A stretch of DNA of 64,000 nucleotides from Nematostella vectensis (GCF_932526225.1 NC_064040.1:9651356-9715355); one strand, 5' to 3'. Shown: positions 36,860 through 50,800, numbered from the stretch's first letter. Notes: generated by a model not told the origin, from the sequence alone. Numbers and translations are program-made.

Positions 36860-38540
36860 AATGAGAAGAAGCTGTCCTTACGGTGATATTTTCATTTCCC
36901 TCTAAGTTTACGTGTCAAGAGAGTATACCATCCTGGATGACTGCGCGAAATACCTGCTACAAAACTTCAGAGATAAACAGACGAAAAATATGACATATGC
37001 GAGTCTTTAAATGGTCTGACTAGAACCGAGCAGAATTGCTTAAGTAAGCACTGAGAGCTCATCTCTAACAAGGCTCTATAATAACAAGAGCCAGAGGTAT
37101 AGATGTGATAATTATATTCAAGAAATAACGAAACGGTTTCCATGACAAATTGGCAAATCTAGGGCAGCTGAAAAGTGCAACCACATTGTAAAATTAGAAA
37201 ATTAAATTGTTTAAAATAGCCTAAAACATCGATACTGACCTTCTTATGGGGTGTATAAGGATATCGTACTTTTTGGAATAGATGCGTTTAATTTCTTCAT
37301 ACTTTTGCAATCGTGATTAATGATTATTGCCTTTTCAAGAGGGGATTCAATGCATTAAAAATACAAAAAAACCTTTCAAGACAATTATTGCGACTTAAAC
37401 GTTTATGTAATGCTAGCAAGTAAGTGGTCAAACAGTTTCTTAAAAACCATTTATTCTATTTCTTCCTCCCGTAAATTGAAAATCTTGCCTTTTTGTGTCT
37501 GTCTAGCAAGTTAATATATTTCAAGAGATAAGTGTATTTAATTTATTTTGTGTAATTTGTAAAAGTGGGTCTTCTACTAGTACACATTGGTTAGCCCTGT
37601 GCAGATCAGAACGCAATGCACGCAAGCCATGGAAACGAACGCCTTTGAAAAAAAATCAATATATAAGCAGAAAGAATAGAGAGTTATATTCGGGCTATTG
37701 AGTTAAACTTTGTCATCTACCCCCACCCCACCCCCCCACCCCTCCTTTTACTTCAGTAAAACTCAAACTGGCTGACATGGTAAGACAATATATTGGCGAG
37801 CAGGAAGAAAGGATACAAAGACCAAAAACATATATGCTTTCACGGCCTTTTCTAAATCATCGTCACTACCATCGACAAGGCTAATTGCTTTCAAGCAGCA
37901 TCGTTTGTCAAATGGCAAACAAACAGTTGAACAATAGAGCGGTTTAATGTGAGAGATTTTCAATAATGAATAATCCTCCATTGAAATTGAACTGTTTTTG
38001 AAATTGAAAAGTTCTTTATCTGAAACAGCTGAAAAGCATATATAGATTTCGGCACTGCCTAAAAGCGGAGTCAGCTTTATAACAATATTCTCATATGAAT
38101 CCTTGGGCAGTTTCGGGGTTTGACCCCCCTAAAGACTAGAGTTTTGCAATTCATTTTGGGAATAAAAAAGATCCATTAATAACAACCTTTACCTCTGTAT
38201 GCTTGATATATCCTTTCCACCCACTTTTACATACAACCTGTTTTAAATGCATGGTCCAGGCTTTATTTTATTAACTATTTCCCACATCGTAATGATATGA
38301 TTGACCTTCGCCCAATCCACTTCTTTTGCAGCATACCCCAAAAATATTGCTGATGTTAGTATTATTTATAATGACAAGGGTATCATTTACCAATAGCGCG
38401 AGAGCTGCTGTGTGTAGCTGCATTTGATAGACAACTGATATTGAACAGATATTTTCCTTTTACATTTCTACAATAGTCTAACAAAAATGTGCCTGGCATT
38501 TAATAACAATAATAACAACAACAACAACAACAACAACAAC

Positions 38541-38611
<71 letters not shown>

Positions 38612-38880
38612 AAAAACATACAATATGTACAAATATATACATAGCTTATAGCTGCGTGGCGCAAATATACATAGCTCATAGCTGCGCAGCGCGTGTTTTC
38701 AGAAATTTCCCAGTTAAAGTACTAAATGGACGAAAATCAGAACAGTTTCTTATGCTGGCGGGGAGAGATAGAGAGTAACTGCAGAATGCTGGAAAGTATC
38801 TGTTGTGAACGGAACTACTAGTCTTGTTCCAGAGCTAAGGCATCTTGTCGGCTTTATAATATCTAAGTTAAGATAAGAAG
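36860..38880. other. intergenic upstream of copy B
   Basis: No supported gene. At 38504-38612 an (AAC)n-(AAT)n microsatellite, followed by a 33-bp two-copy repeat with CATAGCT.ATAGCTGCG. Confidence 0.6.
38504..38612. repeat. (AAC)n/(AAT)n compound microsatellite
   Basis: About 10 AAC units followed by about 25 AAT units, close to the 3' end of the LINE fragment. It may be unrelated to it. Confidence 0.95.
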
Positions 38881-38911
38881 GCCAGAAAGTACTATAAAGT
38901 GCTTTAAAAGT

Positions 38912-40115
38912 TTATTTTAACAAGGTGTAGTCCCTCAGTTCGATTATAGTCAGCCAGTTCAGGTCCAGGATTGTTGAGATACTGTTTACATAGTGAGCAG
39001 TTACAAAACTAGCCATTGCAAATTGTAGTCGTTGCAACCTTACAAACAGATATTTAGGCAAAGGGTAAAATACAGTGTAACAGTAACTTAATTTAGATAA
39101 AATAAGAATTTCGACTAGATATTTACGTAATTTAAAGTCAGTGAAGTGTTCAATTTTCCTTATCGTCCGGAGTGTTCTATAGCATGATTTCAAAATATAG
39201 TTTATGTGATAGTCCCATTTAAGATGGGAGTCTAGGTGGACACCAAGGAGCATGGTGACTGACTGACGTTCTAGGTTGACGCCGGATATCGACAGGCCAA
39301 GGTTGAGCAGGTCCAGGGAGTGCCTTTATGACATCTGCTTAGTTGTTATCAGCATCGTTTTCTTCTTACTGGAATTCAGTGCAAGGTTGCATTCGTCTGA
39401 CCAGTTGCTGAGGTTGGCTAGGCTTGAGTTCATGATTTCAACCTCTGATGGTATGCCTGGAACTGGACAGCTGCTGTAGAGGATTGTATCGTCTGCGTAT
39501 TGAAAACTACGAACTGTGTTAGGGAGGTCATCTTGTAGATCCGCAACATAAAGATTGAAAAGCATTGGACTGAGAATGGACCCTTGCGGTACTCCAAATT
39601 CGGCCCGGGCCGATGAAGATTTGCGATCATCTATTTGAACGTGTTGCTGCCTCCCACAGAGGTAGCTGGCCAGCCACTGCAGGAAATTCCTAAAAAAACC
39701 GAAATGGTGTAACTTGCTTATTGTTGTTTTAAAGCAAACGGTATCGAACGCTTTCGAGAAGTCCGCCAGGACTACAAGGGTCACTTCCCTCTTCCTCATT
39801 GCGCGAATTAAATCATCCCGTAGGCCAAGAAGGACAGTGGTAGTCGAGTGACCTTTCCTAAAGCTTGAAATAGTGTCCCTAATAACTGCTTTCTCTTCAC
39901 AGTACCCTGCTATCTGTGTGGCGATTAGCTTTTCGAAAACCTTAGAGAGTACGGGAAGGATAGATACCGGCCGCAACTGATCTTCTGTAGTAGGCGAGTC
40001 CACTTTAGGGATAGGACTGATCCGTGCCAGTTTTCAAGCGCGCGGGAAATACTTATTGGTTATACAGTTATTTATGATAGAAGGGGGAGCTAGATGCTCA
40101 GCAGCGAGCCTCACA
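38912..40115 (-). pseudogene. truncated, inactive non-LTR retrotransposon (LINE) ORF2
   Basis: Reverse transcriptase with motif A DFSKAFDTV, motif B GVPQGSILSPMLFNLY, motif C YADD and a following SSKKKTM block, then the C-terminal RT-associated region (LGVHLDSHLKWDYHI). It is broken by two in-frame stops: a TGA near 40034 at the position of the usual Trp in the FP..WK motif, and a TAA at 39328-39326. Sequence upstream to about 40115 still reads as ORF2; endonuclease and 5' end are absent. The RT resembles the CR1/L2/jockey group; the exact clade was not determined. Confidence 0.85.
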
Positions 40116-40899
40116 AACCGAACCCGCATTTTACTCAGATATTTTGTTAAGTACAGCTTTGAAAGTCAAGAAACTTCAGCAGGCATTTTAATCAGTTCTT
40201 TTGTTGAGTACAGCTTTGAAGATCAAGAAAATTCAGCAGATGTTTGCTGCAAGAGAGCCCAAGATCTCATACCCAAAAATACCCATGATGAAAATTGCCA
40301 GTCCTTTTTTACCACTTTTTCTAAGTTCAAGTACTAAATCAATAGAAAATGCAACTATATATTTTTGTGAATACAAATGTTTTAATTCAATATCCTTTTC
40401 CTACTTCAGTCTTGCAGCACAGTTATTCTTCAGAAAATGTTAACCTTTAAAAAGACAAAGTTTTAAACCAACCAAGATTTCCTGTCAAAAATGTAACTAA
40501 AGCATAAGATAAGAATAGACAAATTACAGAGACAGCATTCATTCAGGAGGGGGCTCCAAAAAGTCACCCATACTATAAAGTGTTCCCTACTCACACATAC
40601 TGTAAGAGTTCCTTGCTCGGACACTAAAAACTCCCCGCGTTTTTGTAAATAATGATATGCAAAAGGCCTCTGCAAGCGGGATAAAACTCGTAAAATCAAC
40701 CAGCCGTCAGTCCACCACCAAAACACTTTGGAAACAAACATTTTAATTGAACAATTGAATCAAGTCACATATCCCCGATTTGCCGATGGGGGGGGGGGGG
40801 GGGGGGGGAGGGAGGGAGTTCTCTGATAAAAATCTAACCACCAAGGCTTTCTTTGAAGCATGCCTTTGCAGTATTATTTTTATTTACGTTTATTTTTGG

Positions 40900-41055
40900 A
40901 TTTGGCTACATACCAGAGGGATCTAGCTTATGATTCTTAGTTTTGTCTACAAATAGCACGTCTATTGAGAACCAAAAGTGGACTTTTGGCCCTTGTGGGG
41001 AGGGGGGGGGGGGTGCGATCGCACCCACTGCACCCCCCTGGGTACGGGCCTGGAA
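40900..41055 (+). repeat. dispersed repeat family 2, copy 2
   Basis: ATTTGGCTACATACCAGA, TTTTGTCTACAAATAGCACG, TCTATTGAGAACCAAAAGTG, then a G-rich run, GTGCGATCGCAC and GGTACGGGCCTGG. Partner of 16008-16138. Confidence 0.7.
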
Positions 41056-41102
41056 GTTACGGGTCTGTCTGATCGGTAGAATTGCGTGTAGAGGTATCAG
41101 TA

Positions 41103-41265
41103 CAGGCCCGTAGCAGGGGATGGGTCACTGGAGACACGTGTCTCTCCAATATTTTCAAAAATTACAAGGAAATGACCAGTAGGGTCGTGTCTGCGCCCCT
41201 AATATTTCTGTATCGTGCCCCAATCCCTCCTCCAATATTTCTAGGCCTGCCACAGCCCTGCAGTA
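41103..41265 (+). repeat. dispersed repeat family 3, copy
   Basis: GGCCCGTAGCAGGGGATGGG, CCAATATTTTCAAAAATTAC, GGAAATGACCAGTAGGG and a closing CTGCCACAGCCCTGC. Related to 27935-28084 and to the termini of 44479-45042. Confidence 0.6.
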
Positions 41266-41802
41266 CGATTGAGTCTGACTGCTACGGTCGGTACCACTGG
41301 TTGTAAAGTTGTCTTTACGAACGGCGCCAAGCTTTCCCTGATTTGTACCGATCGCACAGTACATGGCTTTGGGACAGCGATCCCTAAGTTCACTTTTCTT
41401 AGTTGAGATTAATGGCTGGGGTGGTAAGCTTTTGTAGCTTTTGTACTATGCAGTAGTTAGTTTGTGGCTTATGACTGAGGAGGGCCCTTTGTAATGTCTA
41501 GCAAAATGCGCAGGGACATACCCAACAATCACATGCAATAGTCTGGAAGGTATGAACTGTTCTCGACTGAGGTTATATACCGGACTACTAAAACCCTGTC
41601 GAAAAGCGGCGCCGTGTTTTTAAAAACTATCTACACATCTAGAGTAGTATTATGCTTATTTTTGAAAACGATCATATTTCGTAAATAAACGTAAATCAAA
41701 CCGCAAGCCATTTGATTACTGCTGACCCCTGTTTGATGTTTCCATTTTACAAAATAAAATGTAATAACCACTATAGTCAGGTTTTTGATTGACAGCTACT
41801 GT

Positions 41803-44800
41803 TCAGCCTTTTAATGACGTAACCCTATCTGTTACTTGTTGCAGCCTAGTTTCCAAGTCGTTGACTGCGCCTGCTAGCTCGTCGATGACACCTCCAGTCA
41901 CTGCGTCAGTGTGGTGTTTCTAGAAGATAACGATGAAAGCTTTCCAATTTGATCCTGGTCTATATGCAATGTGATTTCGTGGTTGCATTTAGAATGCACC
42001 TTTCGCAAAATACCTTTAATGATATAATCTCCCATACTGCTTAAACATTAAATGCTAGCAACAAAGGCTGTAGTACCCTGAACACCAGATGTAGTTTTCA
42101 TAAGTCTATTCAAAAGCGAAGCATACCTCGATAATATATGCTAAGCATACGTTGGTGACATATGCTAAGTATACCTTGATGACAATAGCCAAGTATACCT
42201 TAATGTCATTAGCCAAGCAAACCTTGATGACATTAGCCAAGAATACCTTGATGTCCTTAGCCAAGCATACCTTGATGACAATAGCCAAGCATACCTTGAT
42301 GACAATAGCCAAGCATACCATGATGACAATAGCCAAGCATACCATGATGACATTAGCCAAGCATACCATGATGACATTAGCCAAGCATACCTTGATGACA
42401 TTAGCCAAGCATACCATGATGACATTAGCCAAGCATACCTTGATGACATTAGCCAAGCATACCTTAATGTCATTAGCCAAGCATACCATGATGACATTAG
42501 CCAAGCATACCTTGATGACAATACCCAAGCATACCTAAATGTCATTAGCCAAGCATACTTTGATTACAATAGTCAAGCATAACTTGATGACATTAGCCAA
42601 GCATACCTTGATGACATTAGCCAAGCATACCTTAATGTCATTAGCCAAGCATACCTTGATGACATTTGCCAAGCATACCTTGATGACAATAGCCAAGCAT
42701 ACCTTGATGACATTAGCCAAGCATACCTTGATGACAATAGCCAAGCATACCTTGATGAAAATAGCCAAGCATACCTTGATGACATTTGCCAAGCATACCT
42801 TGATGACAATAGCCAAGCATACCTTTATGTTATTAGCCGAGCATACTTTGATTACAATAGTCAAGCATACCTTGATGACATTAGCCAAGCATACCTTGAT
42901 GACATTAGCCAAGCATACCTTGATGACAATAGCCAAGCATACCTTTATGTTATTAGCCGAGCATACTTTGATTACAATAGCCAAGCATACCTTGATGACA
43001 TTAGCCAAGCATACCTTGATTTTTGCCACGAGCTGTTTGATGGACATCTTTGCGGACGATAGTAGCTGAATGGCTTGTGCACTGTCCTTGGCTATGGCCA
43101 CTTTCTCGTAGACTAGAGAAGCAAATCCAGCATATAAATAATTGACAATTCAAACTGCAGTAAAACGTCTATATTAAGAAGCAAACTGACAATAACCCAC
43201 AGGCAGCCACTGTAACTGTCGTCCCTTCGTTATTATATGCCGAACATTAATCAATAGATTAATACTATTTATCATTTGTGTGATTTTCTTTCTCATACTT
43301 TATCTGTATCAATCTTATATACAATAGCAAGTGTATAGGTTGCGATGTTACTGGAATCTTAAAGAACTTCCGTAAGAACGTTGTCACCCTTAAAATGCTT
43401 AAAACGGCTTGCCCTCTAATGAAAAATTTAACTTTCTCCAAAAAAGAACAGTGTAGACCGCTGTCAAATTTAAATAATAACAAAGGAGTGGTTGATCGAC
43501 ATCCTCTTAACAGGAAAACCCCTTACCGTCTGAGAGATCTATTGTCTCCTTCACAAATTCTTTGAGCGCTGAAACGTTATTAGCGACAGACGGGTCCTGG
43601 CTTCTACAACGGTGACCTTTCACGAGAAACCCCAAGGCCTAGAAAAATAAGCATTTAAATGAATAAATGCTTAGGTTCATTATAGGAGAAGGGAATAGGA
43701 ATAGATTTAAAGAACGTGAAGCATTAAAATGAACCAGGCATGTGGAGAGACCAAAGTAGAGAAATAAATAAAAAAATTAAGTCCTCGCCTAGGGTTGAAT
43801 AAAGGAGGAAAGAGTTCTTGGAAGTTACCTTTTCCGTATCCTCAGCAGAGTCTTTGTTCATGTACAGGTCGGCGTACATTTTCCAGATTGCAGCATTGGT
43901 GGTGATCTGAAACAAAAAGAAGATTTATACCGCGAAAAATTACTTTTAACTAAAAGATACCAAAATCTACCTGGCTGGTAACTCGACCCATGAGCTGAAG
44001 AAGTTCTGGTCTCAGTTTTGACGCTAAATACAAAACAAAACAGGTTTTAATGAAAGGATAAGCAATAGTAAATATGAAAATATAATAATAATTGGTGATA
44101 ATACCAGTTAAATCAGTTTAACCAGCTAATCAGAATGAAATTGCCTTGATCTCTCGCTGTCATCGAAAATGGGTGTAGAAGCAGTTCATCTCTTACCAGA
44201 TACGCCATTAACATCAGGAGCTTCATCCGTCACTACTTTAACCAGATAACCCAGCACCTAAAATGAAATACGCCCAATATCATTTGGAACAACTACGGCA
44301 AATCTTAGATCATGTAACCCTAGCTCCATATATCTAATATAAATGCTTATAGGCGATGGAAGACAAAAGGTTTTCCACTGATGAAGGTACAAATATCTCA
44401 AAACCTTTGGACAATATAATCTTGCGACATTGAAGATTTAACGATGCTACGGAGTGCAGAACGCATTCTGCACAAACAGAGTCGTAGCAGGGGTGGAGCA
44501 CTGGGGGAAATGGAAATGACCAATTGGGGCGTGGCTTTGCCCCTCCAATATTTTCTTAAACACGAGGCTTCCGGTATAAAAGGGATAAGCTCCTCCCATC
44601 CCCGGGCTTAAGAACAATCAGTCATCATTCAGCCGTAAATTAGTCAAAATGTCAGGACAATTGCTCTGAGCGCTAAATTCAAATTTCATATTCTAAACCA
44701 AATTAAATATCGTTCCTAAAATTGCCCACCCAAAATGTTTCTATTTATAGTAAAATAATGCTATACCAAGCTGTGTGCGCTCTTAATACGAGCATTTCCA

Positions 44801-47800
44801 TCACAACGCGAGAATAATTTATGCAGATGCGTTAATATAGCTTTATACCAACCGATATAGACTAAGAGATAAGCAATTTCATGGAGACTTATAATTTGTG
44901 ACTGATAGCGTGGCAGTGTTCTGATTATAATTGCAAATTCGAGCCCGGGGGTGGGAGGAGCTTTCCCTTTTATAGCGGAACCTCGCGTTCAATGTTTCTG
45001 ACTGTGCCCCCCCCCCCAATCTTACGTGGCCTGCTACGACTCAAATACTGATACTGATACTGAGTTTTTTTTAAATACTGACACTGAGTTTTTTAAAATA
45101 CTGATACTTAGTTATTTGAGCTACCTCGACGTCCTTGTACTTGTCCTTAAGGTCCATTAACCGGTGGTACGCTCTCATGGCGTCCCGGAATGCCCCTATG
45201 TCCATACTAATTAGGAGGAAGTTCTCCCACATGTGCCAGCTGTCGTATTTACACCTGAGTGCTTCCTGCAGTGCCGAGTGAGCCTTTGGTCTGCAAGTAG
45301 CCCAAAAAATACTCATGTTAGAGCAATATAATAGTGCATTGATGTTGGCATTTCAAGACAGAGCAGTTACAGTAAAACTAAAACACTTAGGGATTGATGT
45401 TAATAGCCCGAACAAAAGTTCAAATGCGAATTGGTGTAAGCATTTCGTACCAGAGTAGTATAAATTCGAATGAGGAATAATGCTGGTAGTTCAAGTGAAA
45501 GCAGTATGATACACTAAAAAATGCAGATTGATGTTGACACTGAGTAACATCAGATTAACAGCATGCTTTGTTGGAATGTGCCCCTATAAAATGAATTCAC
45601 TTACTTATTATTGAGCTTTATACAGACATTGGCCAAGTTATTCCATGCCTCGCCATTCTATAATAAAAATATTGCTTGAGATCACAGTCAACAATCTACA
45701 TACATAGTATACATACATATATACATACATACATAAAAAAAATACATATAACATACTGTATGACAGACTCCGCTACTTACAGAAAAATCCAAGTTGACGC
45801 AGCGATGGAAAGCTTTATTGGCAAGTTCAAGGTCATTTGTTGCCATGGCAGCACACCCGAGGGAAAACCACACGCCATCCTAAAGAAAAAAAAATTCTGT
45901 AAGTGGAAGTATTGGGCTACCGATTAATAAGCTATGGGCCACAAAAGTTACCTGAATCGCATTTATCTTTAAGGACTTCTTGAAACAAGGGATGCATTCT
46001 GCAAACTAAAAAAGTAGTATATTTAATAACATGAAAATATTGACATTGAATACTGTAATACAAAAACTACATGGTGTACGTATTGCAAAGCAATAATGGT
46101 GGTCCAAGGGAAGACCCCCATAGTACACCTAACCCAACAATCCAACTTGTTTAACACAGCCTTGTTTATCATGGGATATATCGGCACCCTTACCCTAACA
46201 GCTCGTAGGTGGAGAAGTCCCAGGGACCTTTGGGCACGTGAGCTCCGATGATTGGACAGTTCCCATGCCTTTTCGTAATGCTCAGCTTCCTGAACATACA
46301 GATAACTAGCCTCCTCCGCAGAAATCTCGAGTGCTTTTTACTCTAAGTACAGTATTTTTATGAATTGGGATTCCTGTGGCGAGTTGAACCGGAACCGAAA
46401 GAGGCAAGAGGGAGAAAGGAAATCGCTTTTTTCACTAACCCAGGCCCCTACTCTTTCTTGAATACGCCACAGGAAGCCCGAAATAGAAAAAAAGCCTTTT
46501 TCTCAAATCACTCAAGACGCCTGCGGAGGAGGCTAACAGATAACATACATGTGGAAAGCATAAAGTTAATTGCCAGGAATAAAGGGTTGGTAGTTGGCAA
46601 GACTGATTTTCCTTATTTGGAGATCTGGCGTCAGTCAAATAATCAATCAATATATACTCTTTATGTAAATTGATGTTACCTTGGTGATGTCTCCCAAAAG
46701 GCACCACAGGGTGACAGTCTCATTAACTGCAAGCTGCTGACGCACGAGTTTCTCGGCCTGAAAGCAAATTCTCCTTCAACAACGTGCAATGTAGTTAACT
46801 AAATGAAATCTAACTCCATGCACATAGGAAGATGACAGTTTTGATGAAGATGACAAAATTGTTTATCGCAATATGAGCGTATATCTTGGACCTATATCGT
46901 TAAAACTTCTGCTGGAACGAACTTCGTAACTGATGACATAGTCCACTTAACCTTTCGAAGTTCAAACACATGAGATATCAAGATTTACAAACAAGGATAT
47001 ATAATAGTCACAGCACCAGACAACGATGAATAAACACAAAAACATATGATTTATGAGGCTTCTACCACTATTACACATATGAAATAGCGGTAAGGTTGAC
47101 ACAACAGAGCACGGCTCCAACTCAAGTGTAACCTCGGTTAGTAAGCACTGTCACTGGGGGTGGTCACTGCCAGAGGGTTTATTGCGTCCCCAGTGGTTCT
47201 TTTACGTCCCTTCGGTTCAGGTTTAGTGTAGTACAGCTTGAAGAGACGGGACCTCCGGTTTAGTGTCCTTATCCGAGAAGACTGGAAACACGGGAGAATA
47301 ACTTCAACTCACTTGTGACAAATTCGTTTCAAGGCAGGAACCCGGAAAAATCCCCAGTTTGAGCCAGGATTCGAACCTGGGCCACAGCGGTGAGAGGCCG
47401 ACGCGCTAACACACTAGGCCACCCGTGCTTCCGTACATATTGAAATGGATTGTATTTTTTTCCAAGACATAAAAACCAGCTTGTTGAGAGAGCGGTGTTT
47501 TAGAATTGGTATACCTTTTCGTGCTTGCCGAGAATTTGGTAACAAGAAATGACATCTTCCCACAACTCCAGGCGCAAGAACACGTCAAGAGCGCTCTTGA
47601 AGGCGTGCAATGATACCAGCACCTGCGCTAATTCACGCTTTTAACAGAGGAAAATAGGCGTATATCAACAACATTATATTTCACATTGAGAGCGCACTGT
47701 GTGAAGCCGTCAAAGGGGAAAACAGGCGTATATCAAAAAGGTAATTATTCACATCAACACTCTTGAAGAAGTGCGGGGATACCAGAAGCGTGCGATAGCT

Positions 47801-50800
47801 AAAGCATTTAATGGAGAGAAACAGCCGTACATGAACAAAGACACAATTCAATGTCTGTGCTGCATTGTAGCCAAGTCCAATTTTCCATTTAGGGCTATTC
47901 AGTATGATAGCTGAAAAGTGATGTGCTATCCAAATATTATTCAGCTTTCTACATCTATCTACGTAGCCAAGACCTGTGGAGGGGGTCGTTCTTTCCTTCA
48001 GTAAAGCATTTTCAAGAGTGCTACATTTTCTTTCATTTCAGCAGACCTTCCAGAAGAGTGGGCAGGCGCTTCTGAACACCCCAATCAGTATTCATCAGTG
48101 ATAGATAAGAACCATACCTCGACTTTCCATTTTGGCGGTAGTGGGGTACAGTAGAACAAGTAGTGTCTACTTGAAGCCTGAAAATACATGGAAAATATGA
48201 CACAACAATAAACATGTCACATTTGATACAAAAGTAAACATTACTAATTCATAATGGCGCTACCTTGGGTGTGGCTTCTCTTGTAGCGTTGACTAGAGTC
48301 TGAAAACAATCATGTAAAATATTTTCCTTCTTCAACTACCTTCAACTGATTTTTCCATCTACTGTATTTGTTGGCCTTTTGCCTGCTTACCTCGAGTTGC
48401 ATCATTGAGCGTTGTTTCTTCCTGGTCTTATCTTCCTCAAGCTTACTACGCATGAACAAGGCCAGGAAGTGGACACACCACGTGGTGGGGTATCTGGTGA
48501 CACTCTATAAAAAATATATATATTTGGTATAACAACTCAAGAACCACAACAGGTATGACAGCATAGAAAGACGCAATTGACACGATCCATATTGCTGGGA
48601 GAAACTAGTAATGAAAGCATAACAGCAACATTGCCGTAGAAAACAGTGATTACTGATCTGCCAAAAAGGACAACAAATACTTTGTAGCTATTGTGAGCAA
48701 GAAGTAGGCATTAATAACTCCACAACAATTCGCCACATTATTACCAACACCTATTACCCGTGGTTTAGCCAGAGGTTTTACTATAAATCTTCTAATCTAC
48801 TGCTGTTTTCCCATAGGTTTCTGTGTTGATTGACAAAGAAAACTCTCTGAAAAGTACAAATCTACTGGTTCACGTTTAGGTTGAAAGAAAGGATACAGTA
48901 ATATAAATCTAATAAGTTATGTCTAATATACAGTTTTTTTTATAAAGCCATGATACTGTACAACCCACCTCTATATAGGTAACAAGCTCCTGTGAGGAAA
49001 GATTGTCATGTGCTTTAGACTTGTTCCAGAAAACACTACAACAAAGCAATGAAAATGAAAATAATCCGCAGTAAATGACCATGCTGTTGCGGCTACCCCA
49101 CCTATTGTGGCGAAGCTAATAAAATAAAATAAAATAAAGATAATAAACACATAACATAATACAAAACAAGGGTGATACACTGTACTGTATACTTCTATAT
49201 GCTATATACACTATGCTATTGCTTGTGCTACAGTTCTTTACACTATACTACTGTGATAGCACTAAAACCTATGTCAATAATACAGTACACTATAACATTG
49301 TGACAGCAATATGGCAGGCTATACAGTTGCTATAGACAATTCCATATACCATTGCAATGGCACAAAAACTTCTGTCAATAATGTACAGTACACTTTACCA
49401 TTGTGACAGCATCATGGCTTGCTTTAGAGGTATTATATACACTATACCATTGTGACATCACTATGGCTTGCTTTAGAGGTATTGTATACACTATACCATT
49501 GTGACATCACTATGACTTGCTTTAGAGGTATTATATACACAATACCATTGTGACATCACTATGGCTTGTTCTACAGTTGCTATATCAGGGCTTCTGGAAT
49601 TACGCGCTTGTGTGGAAGCGCGTAATTTGGCTCTCTCCGCGTAATCTACAAATTTCTGCGTAATCCCACGTAATTTTGCTAAATTTTGAAAGACAAAACA
49701 TTTAAGTGCACAGCTGATGTGTTCTTTTAGGGTTCTTACCTCTATTTCTCGTAAAAAAAGATATTCTTCGTAAGAGTGCGATATTTCTAACTGAATTTCG
49801 AAAACAAATAAAATGACAAGGCGTTCTCCGCTAAACCGCGCTAAACCTAGGACTAATAATAAAATACCTTTTTTAATTGGCTGGTGGCTAGGAGCTAATG
49901 AAAACTCGCCTAACATATTTTCGGGCAAAAAATAAACCTTTTCAAGTTATTTCGTGCTTTCCTTCAGTACAAAATGCAGTTTGGGCGTAACAGTTGATAT
50001 TCCGTGTAATTTAGCGCGTAATTCAGTAAAGAATCCAACAAAATTTTGATTTTTAAAGAAAAATGTATTGCAAAATCCAGCGTAATGCTTGATTTTCCAC
50101 GTAATTTAGAGCATAATTTTGCAAAGAATACTGCGTAATTTTGAGTTTTTTCCGCGTAATTCCAGAAGCCCTGCTATATAAACTACTGTATACCATTGCA
50201 ATGGCTCTAAAACTTCTGTCAATAATGAACAGTACATTATACCATTGTGACAGCATCATGGCTTGCTCTAGAGGTAACAGCTGGACATCTTTGACAACTT
50301 TGTCTCGCTCCTTGAACATTACAGACTCAAGAACAGTGTCATCATCAAGGGCTACATTCTGCTCAAAATCACAACACAAAATACAGCTCAATATAATATT
50401 TACATGGAATTATGATAAAAAGTAAGTTAAGAGAGCTATTACTCCCCTAAATCCACCTTTTTTAAGTGTGGATAGCTGATGAGCTGACAAAATATTTCTA
50501 TTTATTTTATAAACTTGTGGCATTAAGTAATGCCCCATGTAAGAACTAGGCAAAGTCCCATTGTCCTTCGGAAAAAAACCTTTATTTTAGCTTTCCCACA
50601 TAGGATCTTTTTTATACCAAACATGCAAAAGCAGGACATATAGAAGATAGTAAGATTTTGAAGAAGTTGTGTGAAACATGTCCTTTGCAACTGTACCGTT
50701 GTATATACATTTTATGTGGTGAACCAATTAGAAGCCAGAACAATAGATGTCTTATATTTACAAGGTTCCCCACATAAAATTTACCTGAAAAGCTGGATCT

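Larger units (their letters stand above)
40116..41802. other. intergenic, 3' of TTC27
   Basis: No gene seen. Contains a G run at about 40789-40809, a copy of dispersed family 2 (40900-41055) and a copy of dispersed family 3 (41103-41265). Confidence 0.6.

Noticed and set aside
42106..43069. Repeat proteins in several frames over the 24-bp array, or a CRISPR-like array
   Set aside because: There are no unique spacers, the unit is contiguous, and it lies within a TTC27 intron. Only the exon 29 frame is of possible coding interest.
47340..47430. A tRNA gene on the minus strand
   Set aside because: Boxes A and B are present, but there is no 3' acceptor-stem partner at tRNA distance and a SINE body follows.
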